Positions 5,709 through 12,749 of a DNA stretch of 15,422 nucleotides are shown here, piece by piece. Positions within the stretch are counted from its first letter, which is position 1; the number at the start of each line of letters is the position of its first letter. This DNA comes from Pseudomonadota bacterium. GTDB lineage: Bacteria; Pseudomonadota; Gammaproteobacteria; Steroidobacterales; Woeseiaceae. The stretch covers positions 1 to 15,422 of the forward strand of contig JAKSCZ010000496.1 in the NCBI GenBank assembly GCA_022360335.1, given 5' to 3'. The notes beneath the pieces were generated by a model. The model was given only the letters and a program-made list of their open reading frames with translations. It searched no databases and was not told where the DNA came from. The translations under genes were made by a program, and so were the position numbers.

Positions 5709-7659
5709 CGGCAGGACTCTCCAGCGGTTCGATGCGTGCCATCGCAGCGCCTGCCTCGACTTGCTGGCCCCGTTCGACACTCAACTCGGCAACGGTTCCG
5801 GTCGTGGACGAAACCACCGTCAGGACCATCTTCATCGCTTCGACTTTCGCAACAACCTGCTCTTTATCGACGGAATCTCCGACCGCAACCATTACGTCGG
5901 TTACCTGACCGGAGACGGGGGACCGGACGTGCTTGTCCGCTTCTCCGTCATCGCCCCGCCCGATGCGGGGTTCGGCGAAACCCAGGCTCCGACCGTCGAT
6001 CGAGACGTGCAACTCATCCCCGATGCTCGCATGCGCGACCGTGTAAGCCGCGCCGTCGAGGTCCACCAGCAGCCGGTCCGACGACTGCCTGCGCAGCGTA
6101 AACTCGTAGCTGTCGTTCTCGATCCCGGCACGGAACCGCCCGTTCTCACGGGCGATGAGCACCGTCTTCACTTCGCCTGCATGCATCAGATCGAGCAAGG
6201 ATTCCCGAACCCCGCTCGACGAGAACCAGGCGCCGTCGGCGCAGCGGCACAGTATCGCCGCCGCCAAAACCCAGAAAACCGGATCGACCGGCGGAGCGTC
6301 GAGCATCGGATCCGCTCGTCCGGCCCATTCGTCTATCCGAGCGGTGGTGATGCGAGCCTCGCGGAACGCGTCGCTTCGAAGCAGCCGGAGCAGGAAACCG
6401 GCGTTCGTGGTGACTCCCAGGAGAGTCGATTGCGCCAACGCGCGGGCGAGCCGGCGCACGGCGTCCTCGCGGTCGCGGCCCAGCGCAATGAGCTTGCCGA
6501 GCAGGGAGTCGTAATAAGCGGAGACCTCGTCGCCGCTGCGAATTCCCATGTCGTAGCGGACGTCTGCGATGTCCGCCGGCTGCCAGATTCCGATACGGCC
6601 GGTCGCCGGCCGGAAGTCCGAATAGGGGTCTTCCGCACAAAGCCTCGCCTCGACCGCCCACCCCCGAATGGCGAGATCTTCCTGCGCCAGCGGTAAGGGT
6701 TTGCCGAAGGCGACCAGCAGTTGCCACTCGACCAGGTCGACGCCCGTAACCAGCTCGGTTACCGGGTGTTCGACCTGCAGGCGCGTGTTCATTTCGAGAA
6801 AGTAGAAATTCATGTCTTTGTCGACTATGAATTCCACGGTTCCCGCGCCGCGATACCCCACCGCGAGGGCCGCGGTGGTGGCCGCCGCGCCCATCCGCAT
6901 GCGCATCTCCTGCGTTACCGCCGGCGAGGGAGCTTCTTCGATTATCTTCTGGTGTTTTCTTTGCGTTGAGCAATCGCGTTCGAAAAAATGAACGGCATTA
7001 TCGAAGTCGTCCACGAAAACCTGGATTTCGATATGCCGCGCGTCTTCGAGGAACCGCTCGAGCATCACCCTGCCGTCGCCGAAAGCCGACCGGGCCTCCT
7101 GCCGGGCGCTGCCGAGGGCCCCCGGTAACTCTCCGGCACTGTCGACCCTGCGCATGCCGCGGCCGCCGCCGCCGGCGACCGCCTTCACCAGCAGCGGGTA
7201 ACCGACTTTCGCTGCGCCGTCGAGAACGGACTGCTCGTCCCGGTCCTCACCCGACCAGCCCGGGATGCACGGTACGCCGGCGTCTTCCATTTGCCGTTTG
7301 GCCCTGCCCTTGTCTCCCATCGCACGGATGACGTCCGCCGGCGGCCCGATGAACACCATGCCGTTCGCTTCGCACAGATCGACGAAGTCCGCATTCTCCG
7401 AAAGAAAGCCGTAGCCCGGATGAATGGCGGTTGCGCCGGAGCGTTTCGCTGCGTCCAGGATTTCGGCCTGATTCAGGTAGCTTTGCCGGGCCGGCGCGGC
7501 GCCCACGTACTCGCTTGCATCGGCCAGCGCGACGTGCAGGGCGTCCCTGTCCGCGTCGGAATAGATCGCGACCGTTTCATACCCGAGGCGTCTCGCCGTC
7601 CTGATGACTCGACAGGCTATTTCGCCCCGGTTGGCAACGAGTACTTTCTGCGTTTGCAT
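5701..7659 (-). CDS. Acyl-CoA carboxylase alpha subunit (biotin carboxylase + BCCP)
   Basis: A 652-residue subunit that carboxylates biotin with ATP and bicarbonate and carries it to the beta subunit. Domain order is biotin carboxylase N-terminal (KVLVANRGEIA, about 1-115), ATP-grasp (Lys159, glycine-rich VAGGGGRGM 161-169, EMNTRLQVEHP 289-299), biotin carboxylase C-terminal (about 335-445), a linker with the subunit-contact region, and a C-terminal biotinyl domain with biotin-accepting Lys610 in EAMKM. Length and order match methylcrotonyl-CoA (LiuD) and geranyl-CoA (AtuF) carboxylase alpha subunits rather than the shorter AccC of fatty-acid synthesis. ATG 7659 follows the beta-subunit stop by 9 nt, with a G-rich AGGGG beginning inside that stop codon. 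It pairs with the beta subunit directly upstream; which acyl-CoA they use is not fixed by this subunit. Confidence 0.96.
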   Translation of the reverse strand: MQTQKVLVANRGEIACRVIRTARRLGYETVAIYSDADRDALHVALADASEYVGAAPARQSYLNQAEILDAAKRSGATAIHPGYGFLSENADFVDLCEANGMVFIGPPADVIRAMGDKGRAKRQMEDAGVPCIPGWSGEDRDEQSVLDGAAKVGYPLLVKAVAGGGGRGMRRVDSAGELPGALGSARQEARSAFGDGRVMLERFLEDARHIEIQVFVDDFDNAVHFFERDCSTQRKHQKIIEEAPSPAVTQEMRMRMGAAATTAALAVGYRGAGTVEFIVDKDMNFYFLEMNTRLQVEHPVTELVTGVDLVEWQLLVAFGKPLPLAQEDLAIRGWAVEARLCAEDPYSDFRPATGRIGIWQPADIADVRYDMGIRSGDEVSAYYDSLLGKLIALGRDREDAVRRLARALAQSTLLGVTTNAGFLLRLLRSDAFREARITTARIDEWAGRADPMLDAPPVDPVFWVLAAAILCRCADGAWFSSSGVRESLLDLMHAGEVKTVLIARENGRFRAGIENDSYEFTLRRQSSDRLLVDLDGAAYTVAHASIGDELHVSIDGRSLGFAEPRIGRGDDGEADKHVRSPVSGQVTDVMVAVGDSVDKEQVVAKVEAMKMVLTVVSSTTGTVAELSVERGQQVEAGAAMARIEPLESPADG

Positions 7660-7668
7660 TCGCGGCCC

Positions 7669-9276
7669 CTACAGCCGTCCGATGCCGAACGTATTCGGCC
7701 GCAGCTCGCGCGTCGTTGCTTCTGCGCATATCTGCAGACACAAAGACAGGACTGTGCGGGTGTCGCGCGGGTCGATGATCCCGTCGTCCCACAGTCTCGC
7801 AGTGCCGAAGGTGACGTCGGACTCTTTGCTCAGCTGGTTCCTGAGCCTGTCGAACTGGGCGGCGAGCCGCGCTTCGTCGACCGGTTTACCGGCCCTTTCC
7901 AGTTTCGCTCTGGCGACGATGTCCATCACGCGGGCGGCCTGGCCGGAGCCCATCACGGCGGTTTGCGCGGTAGGCCAGGAGAAAATGAACGTCGGTTGAA
8001 AACCGCGGCCGCACATCCCGTAGTTGCCGGCGCCGTACGAGCCGCCGAGGACGACGGTGATCTTGGCTACCCGCGCATTTGCGACGGCCTGGATCATCTT
8101 GGAGCCGTGCTTGACGGCGCCGCCGGTTTCGGCTTGCGTGCCGACCATGTAACCGGTCGTGTTCTGCAGGAAGATGAGCGGCGTGCCGCTCTGATCGCAA
8201 AGCTGGATGAACTGACCCGCCTTACAGGAGCCGTCCGGGGTAATCGGACCGTTGTTGCCGATCATCCCGACCCGATGGCCGTCGATACTCGCATGACCGC
8301 AAACGGTCTGTGGCCCGAAGGCCGATTTGAAGTCGAGGAAATCGGAGCGGTCGACAATCCGGGCGATGACTTCACGCACATCGTACGGCACACTGGCGTC
8401 GGTCGGCACGACGCCCGCGAGTTCCTCGGGCGCGTAGGCAGGCTGCTCGCCGGTCCCGGAGCCGGCTTCTTCCCACCGCAGTTTGTCGACGATATCGCGA
8501 GCCGTCGCGATCGCGCCGGCATCGTCGGCCGCGAGATATTCTCCGAGACCCGTTTGCGCCGCGTGTACCCGGGCGCCGCCGAGTTCTTCGTCGCTTGCGT
8601 CTTCACCGATCGCAGCCTTGACCAACGGGGGGCCCGCAAGAAAGATCCTGCTCTTCCCGGAGACCAGAACGACGTAATCGGAAAGGCCGGGGAAGTACGC
8701 GCCGCCCGCGGTCGATGATCCGTGAACGACGGCGATTTGAGGGACCCCGGCCGCCGACAGTCGAGCCTGGTTGTAGAATATCTGGCCGCCGTCGACGAAG
8801 ACTTCGCTTTGATACAGGAGATTCGCACCGCCGGACTGGATCAGATTGACGATCGGCAACTTGTTCTTCAGCGCAATTTCCTGGGCGCGCCGGTTCTTGC
8901 TTACGCCCATCGGCGGAACGGTCCCGCCCTTGATGGCGCTGTCGTTGCAAATCACCATGCAGCGCTTGCCCGAGACGACGCCGATGCCGACGATGTGGCC
9001 GCCGCCCATCGCGCCCTTGTCGCCGTCGTCGTCGTGCATGCCGAGGCCCGCCAGCGTCGACAACTCCAGGAAAGGGCTGCCGCGATCCAGGAGCCGGGCA
9101 ATGCGTTCACGAGGCAGCAACTGCCCCCGCCGATGGAATCGTTCCCTGCGCGCGGCCGAGTGATCGCGAACGTATCGCTCGAGCTTGCGGATATGTGCCA
9201 GTTTTCCGAGCATGGCGCCGCAGTTCTCCTCGAAGGTTGAGGATGCAGCGTTGATCGACGATTGAAGGACCGGCAT
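7669..9276 (-). CDS. Acyl-CoA carboxylase beta subunit (carboxyltransferase), MCC/geranyl-CoA type
   Basis: A 535-residue carboxyltransferase that moves the carboxyl group from biotin to the acyl-CoA. Both crotonase-like halves are present, with oxyanion-forming GSSTAGGAY (186-194) and GGSYGAGNYGMCGRG (411-425). The start MPVLQSSINAAS at ATG 9276 and the length match the methylcrotonyl-/geranyl-CoA family, which acts on the gamma-methyl of a 3-methyl-2-enoyl-CoA. SGGANLLYQSEVF (148-160), where MCC usually has SGGANLP-Q, and GRGFQPTFIFSWP look closer to my recollection of AtuC than of LiuB; an alignment would settle this. The open frame upstream to 9447 overlaps the TetR gene and has no family similarity. 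It starts 11 nt after the regulator stop without a strong Shine-Dalgarno, so it is probably co-transcribed with the regulator. Confidence 0.95.
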   Translation of the reverse strand: MPVLQSSINAASSTFEENCGAMLGKLAHIRKLERYVRDHSAARRERFHRRGQLLPRERIARLLDRGSPFLELSTLAGLGMHDDDGDKGAMGGGHIVGIGVVSGKRCMVICNDSAIKGGTVPPMGVSKNRRAQEIALKNKLPIVNLIQSGGANLLYQSEVFVDGGQIFYNQARLSAAGVPQIAVVHGSSTAGGAYFPGLSDYVVLVSGKSRIFLAGPPLVKAAIGEDASDEELGGARVHAAQTGLGEYLAADDAGAIATARDIVDKLRWEEAGSGTGEQPAYAPEELAGVVPTDASVPYDVREVIARIVDRSDFLDFKSAFGPQTVCGHASIDGHRVGMIGNNGPITPDGSCKAGQFIQLCDQSGTPLIFLQNTTGYMVGTQAETGGAVKHGSKMIQAVANARVAKITVVLGGSYGAGNYGMCGRGFQPTFIFSWPTAQTAVMGSGQAARVMDIVARAKLERAGKPVDEARLAAQFDRLRNQLSKESDVTFGTARLWDDGIIDPRDTRTVLSLCLQICAEATTRELRPNTFGIGRL

Positions 9277-9287
9277 GGATAGCGCCG

Positions 9288-9947
9288 TCAGTCCGTGGAA
9301 TCGACACGAGAGGCGATACCGAACTCGATCAGGTCGAACAGGCTGCCCGCCACGTCCGCCGCGCTTTGCTGCCTGTCGGATCGAAACCAGCGGGTCATCC
9401 AGTGCAATCCGCCGAACAGCAGAAAATCGACCCATCGCGCATCGCATTGCCTGATCGAGCCGTCCTCGATACCTTCGACTATGAAGCTGCGCGCCGAAAC
9501 GTCGACCTGGCGGAACAGCTTGTCGCGGTGCGTTCTTACTTTCCTGCTGTGCGGGAGCATTGCGATCTGCACGGCGGCGGCGCCCTCCGGCGTCGCCATC
9601 AATTCCGCGTATTCACGTGCAAAGTGGCGAAGTCGATCCAGTCCGGTTCCGCGATGGTTCTCCGCTGCCTCCAGCGCCTTGCTGGTGGCGCTGAAATTCA
9701 GATCGAGCAACTGCAAAGCGATGTCGTCCTTGCTGGGAATGTAGTGGTACAGAGTCGGCTTGGTGATGTTCAGTCGACGGGCGAGTTCATCGACGCTTGC
9801 GCCGTGGAACCCGGCCTCGTTGATCAGCTCGGCGGCAGTCTGGAGTATTGCGCGCCGCTTGAGGCGATGAATTTCCTCTCGTTTGGGCAAAACGCTCGAC
9901 CATGCCGGGTCGGTTCGTTTCGGCTTGCTGCGTGATGTCCGGCTCAT
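9288..9947 (-). CDS. TetR-family transcriptional regulator
   Basis: A 219-residue regulator with the TetR N-terminal helix-turn-helix: helix 1 begins near RAILQTAAELINEAGFHG, and the recognition part is SVDELARRLNITKPTLYHYI (51-70). The basic tail before it (1-32) is slightly long for the family. The C-terminal ligand-binding half (about 90-215) is not assignable to a known effector. ATG 9947 has GAGG six nt upstream. It is the first gene of the leftward operon and faces the TonB receptor gene, so it most likely represses both arms and itself until an intermediate, perhaps a CoA ester, releases it. AtuR, the regulator of the Pseudomonas terpene cluster, is also a TetR protein, a parallel rather than proof. 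The dyad at 10144-10161 is the best operator candidate. Confidence 0.95.
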   Translation of the reverse strand: MSRTSRSKPKRTDPAWSSVLPKREEIHRLKRRAILQTAAELINEAGFHGASVDELARRLNITKPTLYHYIPSKDDIALQLLDLNFSATSKALEAAENHRGTGLDRLRHFAREYAELMATPEGAAAVQIAMLPHSRKVRTHRDKLFRQVDVSARSFIVEGIEDGSIRQCDARWVDFLLFGGLHWMTRWFRSDRQQSAADVAGSLFDLIEFGIASRVDSTD

Positions 9948-10022
9948 AAGCTTCCTCGACGGGTCGTAGTGGCCTCAGGCTACCCGATTCTAGCGGCGGC
10001 CGAAGCGTGCTGCGACCCGTCA

Positions 10023-10038
10023 GTAACGACGTCATTAC
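10023..10038. promoter_or_regulatory. 16-bp imperfect palindrome, possible operator
   Basis: GTAACGACGTCATTAC is symmetric around GACGTC except for one mismatched pair (C against A). It lies about 75 bp upstream of the TetR start, inside the probable leader of the leftward operon. Size and symmetry would suit a TetR-family site, but the sequence differs from the 10144-10161 palindrome, so the same protein need not bind both. Confidence 0.3.
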
Positions 10039-10040
10039 CG

Positions 10041-10062
10041 GGCGGTCGGTCCCGACAGCGCC
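10041..10062. repeat. Inverted repeat / potential hairpin
   Basis: GTCGG (10045-10049) and CCGAC (10052-10056) flank a 2-nt centre, and the stem extends with GGCG (10041-10044) against CGCC (10059-10062) across a 2-nt bulge. No T-run follows on either strand, so it is not a standard terminator. It could be a leader hairpin or protein-binding site. Confidence 0.3.
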
Positions 10063-10079
10063 CCTTCACTCGACAATCG

Positions 10080-10107
10080 CCTGCAAGCCCCTGTTGGGCG
10101 ATGCAGG
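10080..10107. repeat. Interrupted inverted repeat / potential stem-loop
   Basis: CCTGCA (10080-10085) pairs with TGCAGG (10102-10107), and an inner CCC (10088-10090) pairs with GGG (10096-10098) around a short loop. No T-tract follows, so rho-independent termination is unlikely. It may form in the leader RNA of the leftward operon. Confidence 0.3.
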
Positions 10108-10143
10108 TCTTTAGTCTCCGGCTATACCAACCGTTCTATCATA

Positions 10144-10161
10144 ATATACTCTTGAGTATAT
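10144..10161. promoter_or_regulatory. Perfect 8-2-8 palindrome, likely TetR operator
   Basis: ATATACTCTTGAGTATAT has perfect 8-bp arms around a TT centre. It lies in the AT-rich core of the divergent region, 66 bp before the receptor ATG and about 200 bp from the regulator ATG. A dyad of this size between a TetR gene and a divergent catabolic gene is the classic arrangement of a TetR-family operator, and it overlaps possible -10 elements on both strands, which would allow repression of both arms. Binding itself is inferred. Confidence 0.6.
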
Positions 10162-10226
10162 AACCATTATCTGCCAGTATAGAATTGTCAAGTCGGGCAT
10201 CGTCCGGGGTCAGGGGAGAATGACAG

Positions 10227-12701
10227 ATGAGAATCAGACAGGGCCTTAAGCCTTACACGCCGACCGGCATCGCCGGTCTGGCTGCGTTGCTTGTCAGCGG
10301 CATGTCGGCCGCGGATTCGCCGCTCGAAGAAATTACGGTCACGGCGCAAAAGCGCGAGCAGAGCGCCAACGAGGTCGGCATGGCGATTTCCGCTTTTACC
10401 GGCGGCGATCTCGATACGCTTGGCCTGACCGACACGCGGGACCTGGCTGCCCTGGTGCCCGGGCTGACGATGGCGAAGTCGAGTTCGAATACGCCCATCT
10501 ACACGCTCCGCGGAATGGGCTTCAATACGCCGAACCTGTCGTCTACGTCTCCGGTGGGCGTTTACATGGACGAGGTGTCGTTCCCCTATCCGTACATGTC
10601 GCAAGGGCTGACCTTCGACATCGAACGCGTCGAGGTGCTCAAGGGTCCGCAGGGAACCCTGTACGGGCGCAACACGACCGGCGGGCTGGTCAACTACATC
10701 GTCAGGCGACCCACCCGGGAATTCGAGGGCTATGCGCGCGTCGAGGCGGGTTCCTATCGGCAACTGGGTTTTGAAGGCGTCCTGAGCGGCGGTTTGAGCG
10801 ACACGGTTTCGGCCAGGCTGTCCGTGGGAACGCGGCAGTCCGGCGACGGCTGGCAGGAAAGCGTTTCGAGGAACGACAAACTCGGCGAAATCGACCGCTC
10901 CGCCGTCCGCCTGCTCGTCGACTGGGCGCCGTCCGACGCCTTCGGCGCCGAGTTCGCTTTCGGCCACTGGACGGACCGGTCCGATTCGCAGGCCGGCCAG
11001 GCGATCAACTTCAACCCGGAAGCGTTGACGCCGGGGAATATCCAGCAACTGATCGATCTCGGTTTTGCGCCGGATTTCGCCACGGCGACGATTGTTGCCG
11101 AAGCGCTCTATGTGCAGCCGGGGCTGCGCGATGCGATCCTGACGAATCCGCGCAGTGAAGACGCCGACTGGGCCGCCGCAGACCAGCCGGCGTCGTGGTT
11201 GGGCTCCACGTACACACCGCGCCCGGATCGGTTCGAGATCGATGCAGAAATGACGAGTTTGTCGGCGCGCTTCGACTGGACGCTGGAGAACGGTGCAAGG
11301 ATCACGTCGCTGACCGGGTACGCCGACCTCGAAAGAGACGATTTCATCGACCGCGACGGTACGCAATTCGAACTCGTCGTTTTCAACGACGTCGGTACCG
11401 TGAAGTCATTCTCGCAGGAGCTGCGGATCGCCGGCTCGGGCGACCGTCACGAATACGTGGCCGGCGTGTTCTATTCCTCGGACGAACTCGGTGACCGGGC
11501 CGAACCGTGGGCCGGGCAAACCTCGATCCTGAATCGTTTGAGGGTCCTGGTCCCGGTGGGGGCGCAGGCGGCCGGGGCGCCGCCCGAGGTCGTTGCCGAG
11601 ATCGCCGGGGGATTCCGTGACTGGCAGAACTTCTCGGACATCGACACCGACAGCATCGCGGTATTCGGGCAGTTCGAGTACGCGATCGGTGACGCATTGA
11701 ACCTGACCATCGGCGCACGCTACACGGACGATTCCGCCGATTTCGCCGGTTGTTCGAGAGATCGCGGCGACGGCAACATTCTGGCGCTCTGGAACCCGGC
11801 CTTCGGCCTGACGATCCCGCCGGGGAACTGCGTCACCAATCGCTTCGCGGCGGGCGAAGGCCCCTTCCCGGACCCGGTGGACGTGGTCACGGGCAGTCTG
11901 GACGAGGACAATGTGTCGGGCCGGCTGGGTCTCGACTGGGCCGTCAGCGACGACACCTTGTGGTTCGCGTCCGTTTCGCGCGGATTCAAATCCGGCGCAT
12001 TCCCGCAACTGTCCGGCAACGTCGCCGCCCAGTACGAACCGGCCAGGCAGGAAAAGGTGCTGGCCTACGAAGTCGGCGTCAAGAGCCTGCTCGCGGACTC
12101 GAGCCTGCAGCTCAACGCGACGGCCTACTTCTACGACTACGAGAACAAGCAGGTCTTCGCTGAAGTGCTCGACCCCGTGTTCAATACGCTGACACGGCTG
12201 GTCAACGTGCCCGGGTCCGAAGTTTCCGGCGCGGAGCTCGACATCACCTGGTTTGCCACCGATCGCCTCGTCACCCGGGTGTCGGCGTCCTGGATGGACA
12301 CTGAAATCACCGAATTCGTCGGTTTCGACAAGTTCGCGAATCCCGTCGACTTCGCCGGATCGGAATTCGAATATTCGCCTGAGCTGCAAATCAACGCCCT
12401 GGCGTCCTACGACTTCGGTTTGTCGCAGTCATTGAGCGGACGTCTGACGGTCGACTACCGTCACACGAGCGACCAACAGGGCGATTTTCTCGCCGACCCG
12501 GTCTTCGACGTCGATTCCTACAGCCTGCTGGGCCTGCATTTCGCCGTCCGGCCCGATTCGGACAGATGGGAATTCGCCGTTTTCGGGCGTAATCTGACGG
12601 ACGAGTATTACTGGACCAGCGTGCAGACGCAGACCGACACGACGTTTCGATATGCCGGCCTGCCGCGAACCTGGGGAGCAAGCCTGAAGGTCGACTTCTA
12701 G
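10227..12701 (+). CDS. TonB-dependent outer-membrane receptor
   Basis: An 824-residue TonB-dependent receptor for energised uptake of a ligand across the outer membrane. The N-terminus is a signal peptide: basic residues 2-8, hydrophobic stretch about 13-24, likely cleavage near Ser27-Ala-Ala-Asp30. The TonB box follows as EEITVTA (34-40). The plug domain (about 48-165) shows VYMDEV and ERVEVLKGPQGTLYGRNTTG, and the rest is a beta-barrel ending in the terminal phenylalanine (SLKVDF) needed for outer-membrane insertion. ATG 10227 has AGGGGAGA seven nt upstream. It resembles the many proteobacterial receptors that accompany catabolic loci for hydrophobic compounds, not the catecholate siderophore type by context. 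Being first in the rightward arm and sharing the regulatory region, it probably imports the locus substrate or a bound form of it. The ligand cannot be read from sequence. Confidence 0.95.
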   Translation: MRIRQGLKPYTPTGIAGLAALLVSGMSAADSPLEEITVTAQKREQSANEVGMAISAFTGGDLDTLGLTDTRDLAALVPGLTMAKSSSNTPIYTLRGMGFNTPNLSSTSPVGVYMDEVSFPYPYMSQGLTFDIERVEVLKGPQGTLYGRNTTGGLVNYIVRRPTREFEGYARVEAGSYRQLGFEGVLSGGLSDTVSARLSVGTRQSGDGWQESVSRNDKLGEIDRSAVRLLVDWAPSDAFGAEFAFGHWTDRSDSQAGQAINFNPEALTPGNIQQLIDLGFAPDFATATIVAEALYVQPGLRDAILTNPRSEDADWAAADQPASWLGSTYTPRPDRFEIDAEMTSLSARFDWTLENGARITSLTGYADLERDDFIDRDGTQFELVVFNDVGTVKSFSQELRIAGSGDRHEYVAGVFYSSDELGDRAEPWAGQTSILNRLRVLVPVGAQAAGAPPEVVAEIAGGFRDWQNFSDIDTDSIAVFGQFEYAIGDALNLTIGARYTDDSADFAGCSRDRGDGNILALWNPAFGLTIPPGNCVTNRFAAGEGPFPDPVDVVTGSLDEDNVSGRLGLDWAVSDDTLWFASVSRGFKSGAFPQLSGNVAAQYEPARQEKVLAYEVGVKSLLADSSLQLNATAYFYDYENKQVFAEVLDPVFNTLTRLVNVPGSEVSGAELDITWFATDRLVTRVSASWMDTEITEFVGFDKFANPVDFAGSEFEYSPELQINALASYDFGLSQSLSGRLTVDYRHTSDQQGDFLADPVFDVDSYSLLGLHFAVRPDSDRWEFAVFGRNLTDEYYWTSVQTQTDTTFRYAGLPRTWGASLKVDF

Positions 12702-12749
12702 CAGCCTGTTGAAGGAGTCGTTAGGGACCCGGGCCGAGAGACTGACATC

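Larger units (their letters stand above)
9948..10226. promoter_or_regulatory. Divergent regulatory region between the two arms
   Basis: This 279-bp stretch separates the two divergent arms and contains no convincing gene. Its right part (about 10130-10190) is strikingly AT-rich against GC-rich surroundings, as expected for promoters. It holds four dyad symmetries, listed separately. Possible -10 elements are TATAAC (10159-10164, rightward) and TATTAT (10146-10141, leftward), both touching the 10144-10161 palindrome, but neither has a convincing -35 at normal spacing. The rightward leader ends with AGGGGAGA (10212-10219), a good ribosome binding site 7 nt before the receptor ATG. Confidence 0.75.

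Noticed and set aside
5709..5780. N-terminal extension of the BKACE frame up to 5780
   Set aside because: ATG 5708 gives the family-like N-terminus and has a well-spaced GGAGAG; the 24 extra residues lie in the carboxylase alpha gene.
7291..8718. Plus-strand open frame (475 codons) opposite the carboxylase subunits
   Set aside because: It spans the junction of two well-supported genes on the other strand and shows no recognisable domain.
5701..9276. Simple annotation as the leucine-degradation MCC operon (liu)
   Set aside because: The carboxylase genes would allow it, but no isovaleryl-CoA dehydrogenase or HMG-CoA lyase is present, and the ADH, ALDH, BKACE and SCP2 neighbours do not fit leucine catabolism. 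Kept as an alternative only.
9277..9447. N-terminal extension of the carboxyltransferase frame up to 9447
   Set aside because: The family N-terminus begins at ATG 9276 (MPVLQSSIN); the extension overlaps the TetR gene and has no similarity to the family.
10188..11366. Long minus-strand open frame (392 codons) opposite the TonB receptor
   Set aside because: Arginine-rich composition without any family motif, lying antisense to a clearly coding receptor with signal peptide, TonB box and plug motifs. Long antisense frames are expected in GC-rich genes.
12702..12749. Possible terminator or separate promoter between receptor and acyl-CoA synthetase genes
   Set aside because: The 48-nt gap has no stable hairpin with a T-run and no recognisable promoter, so read-through is more likely.
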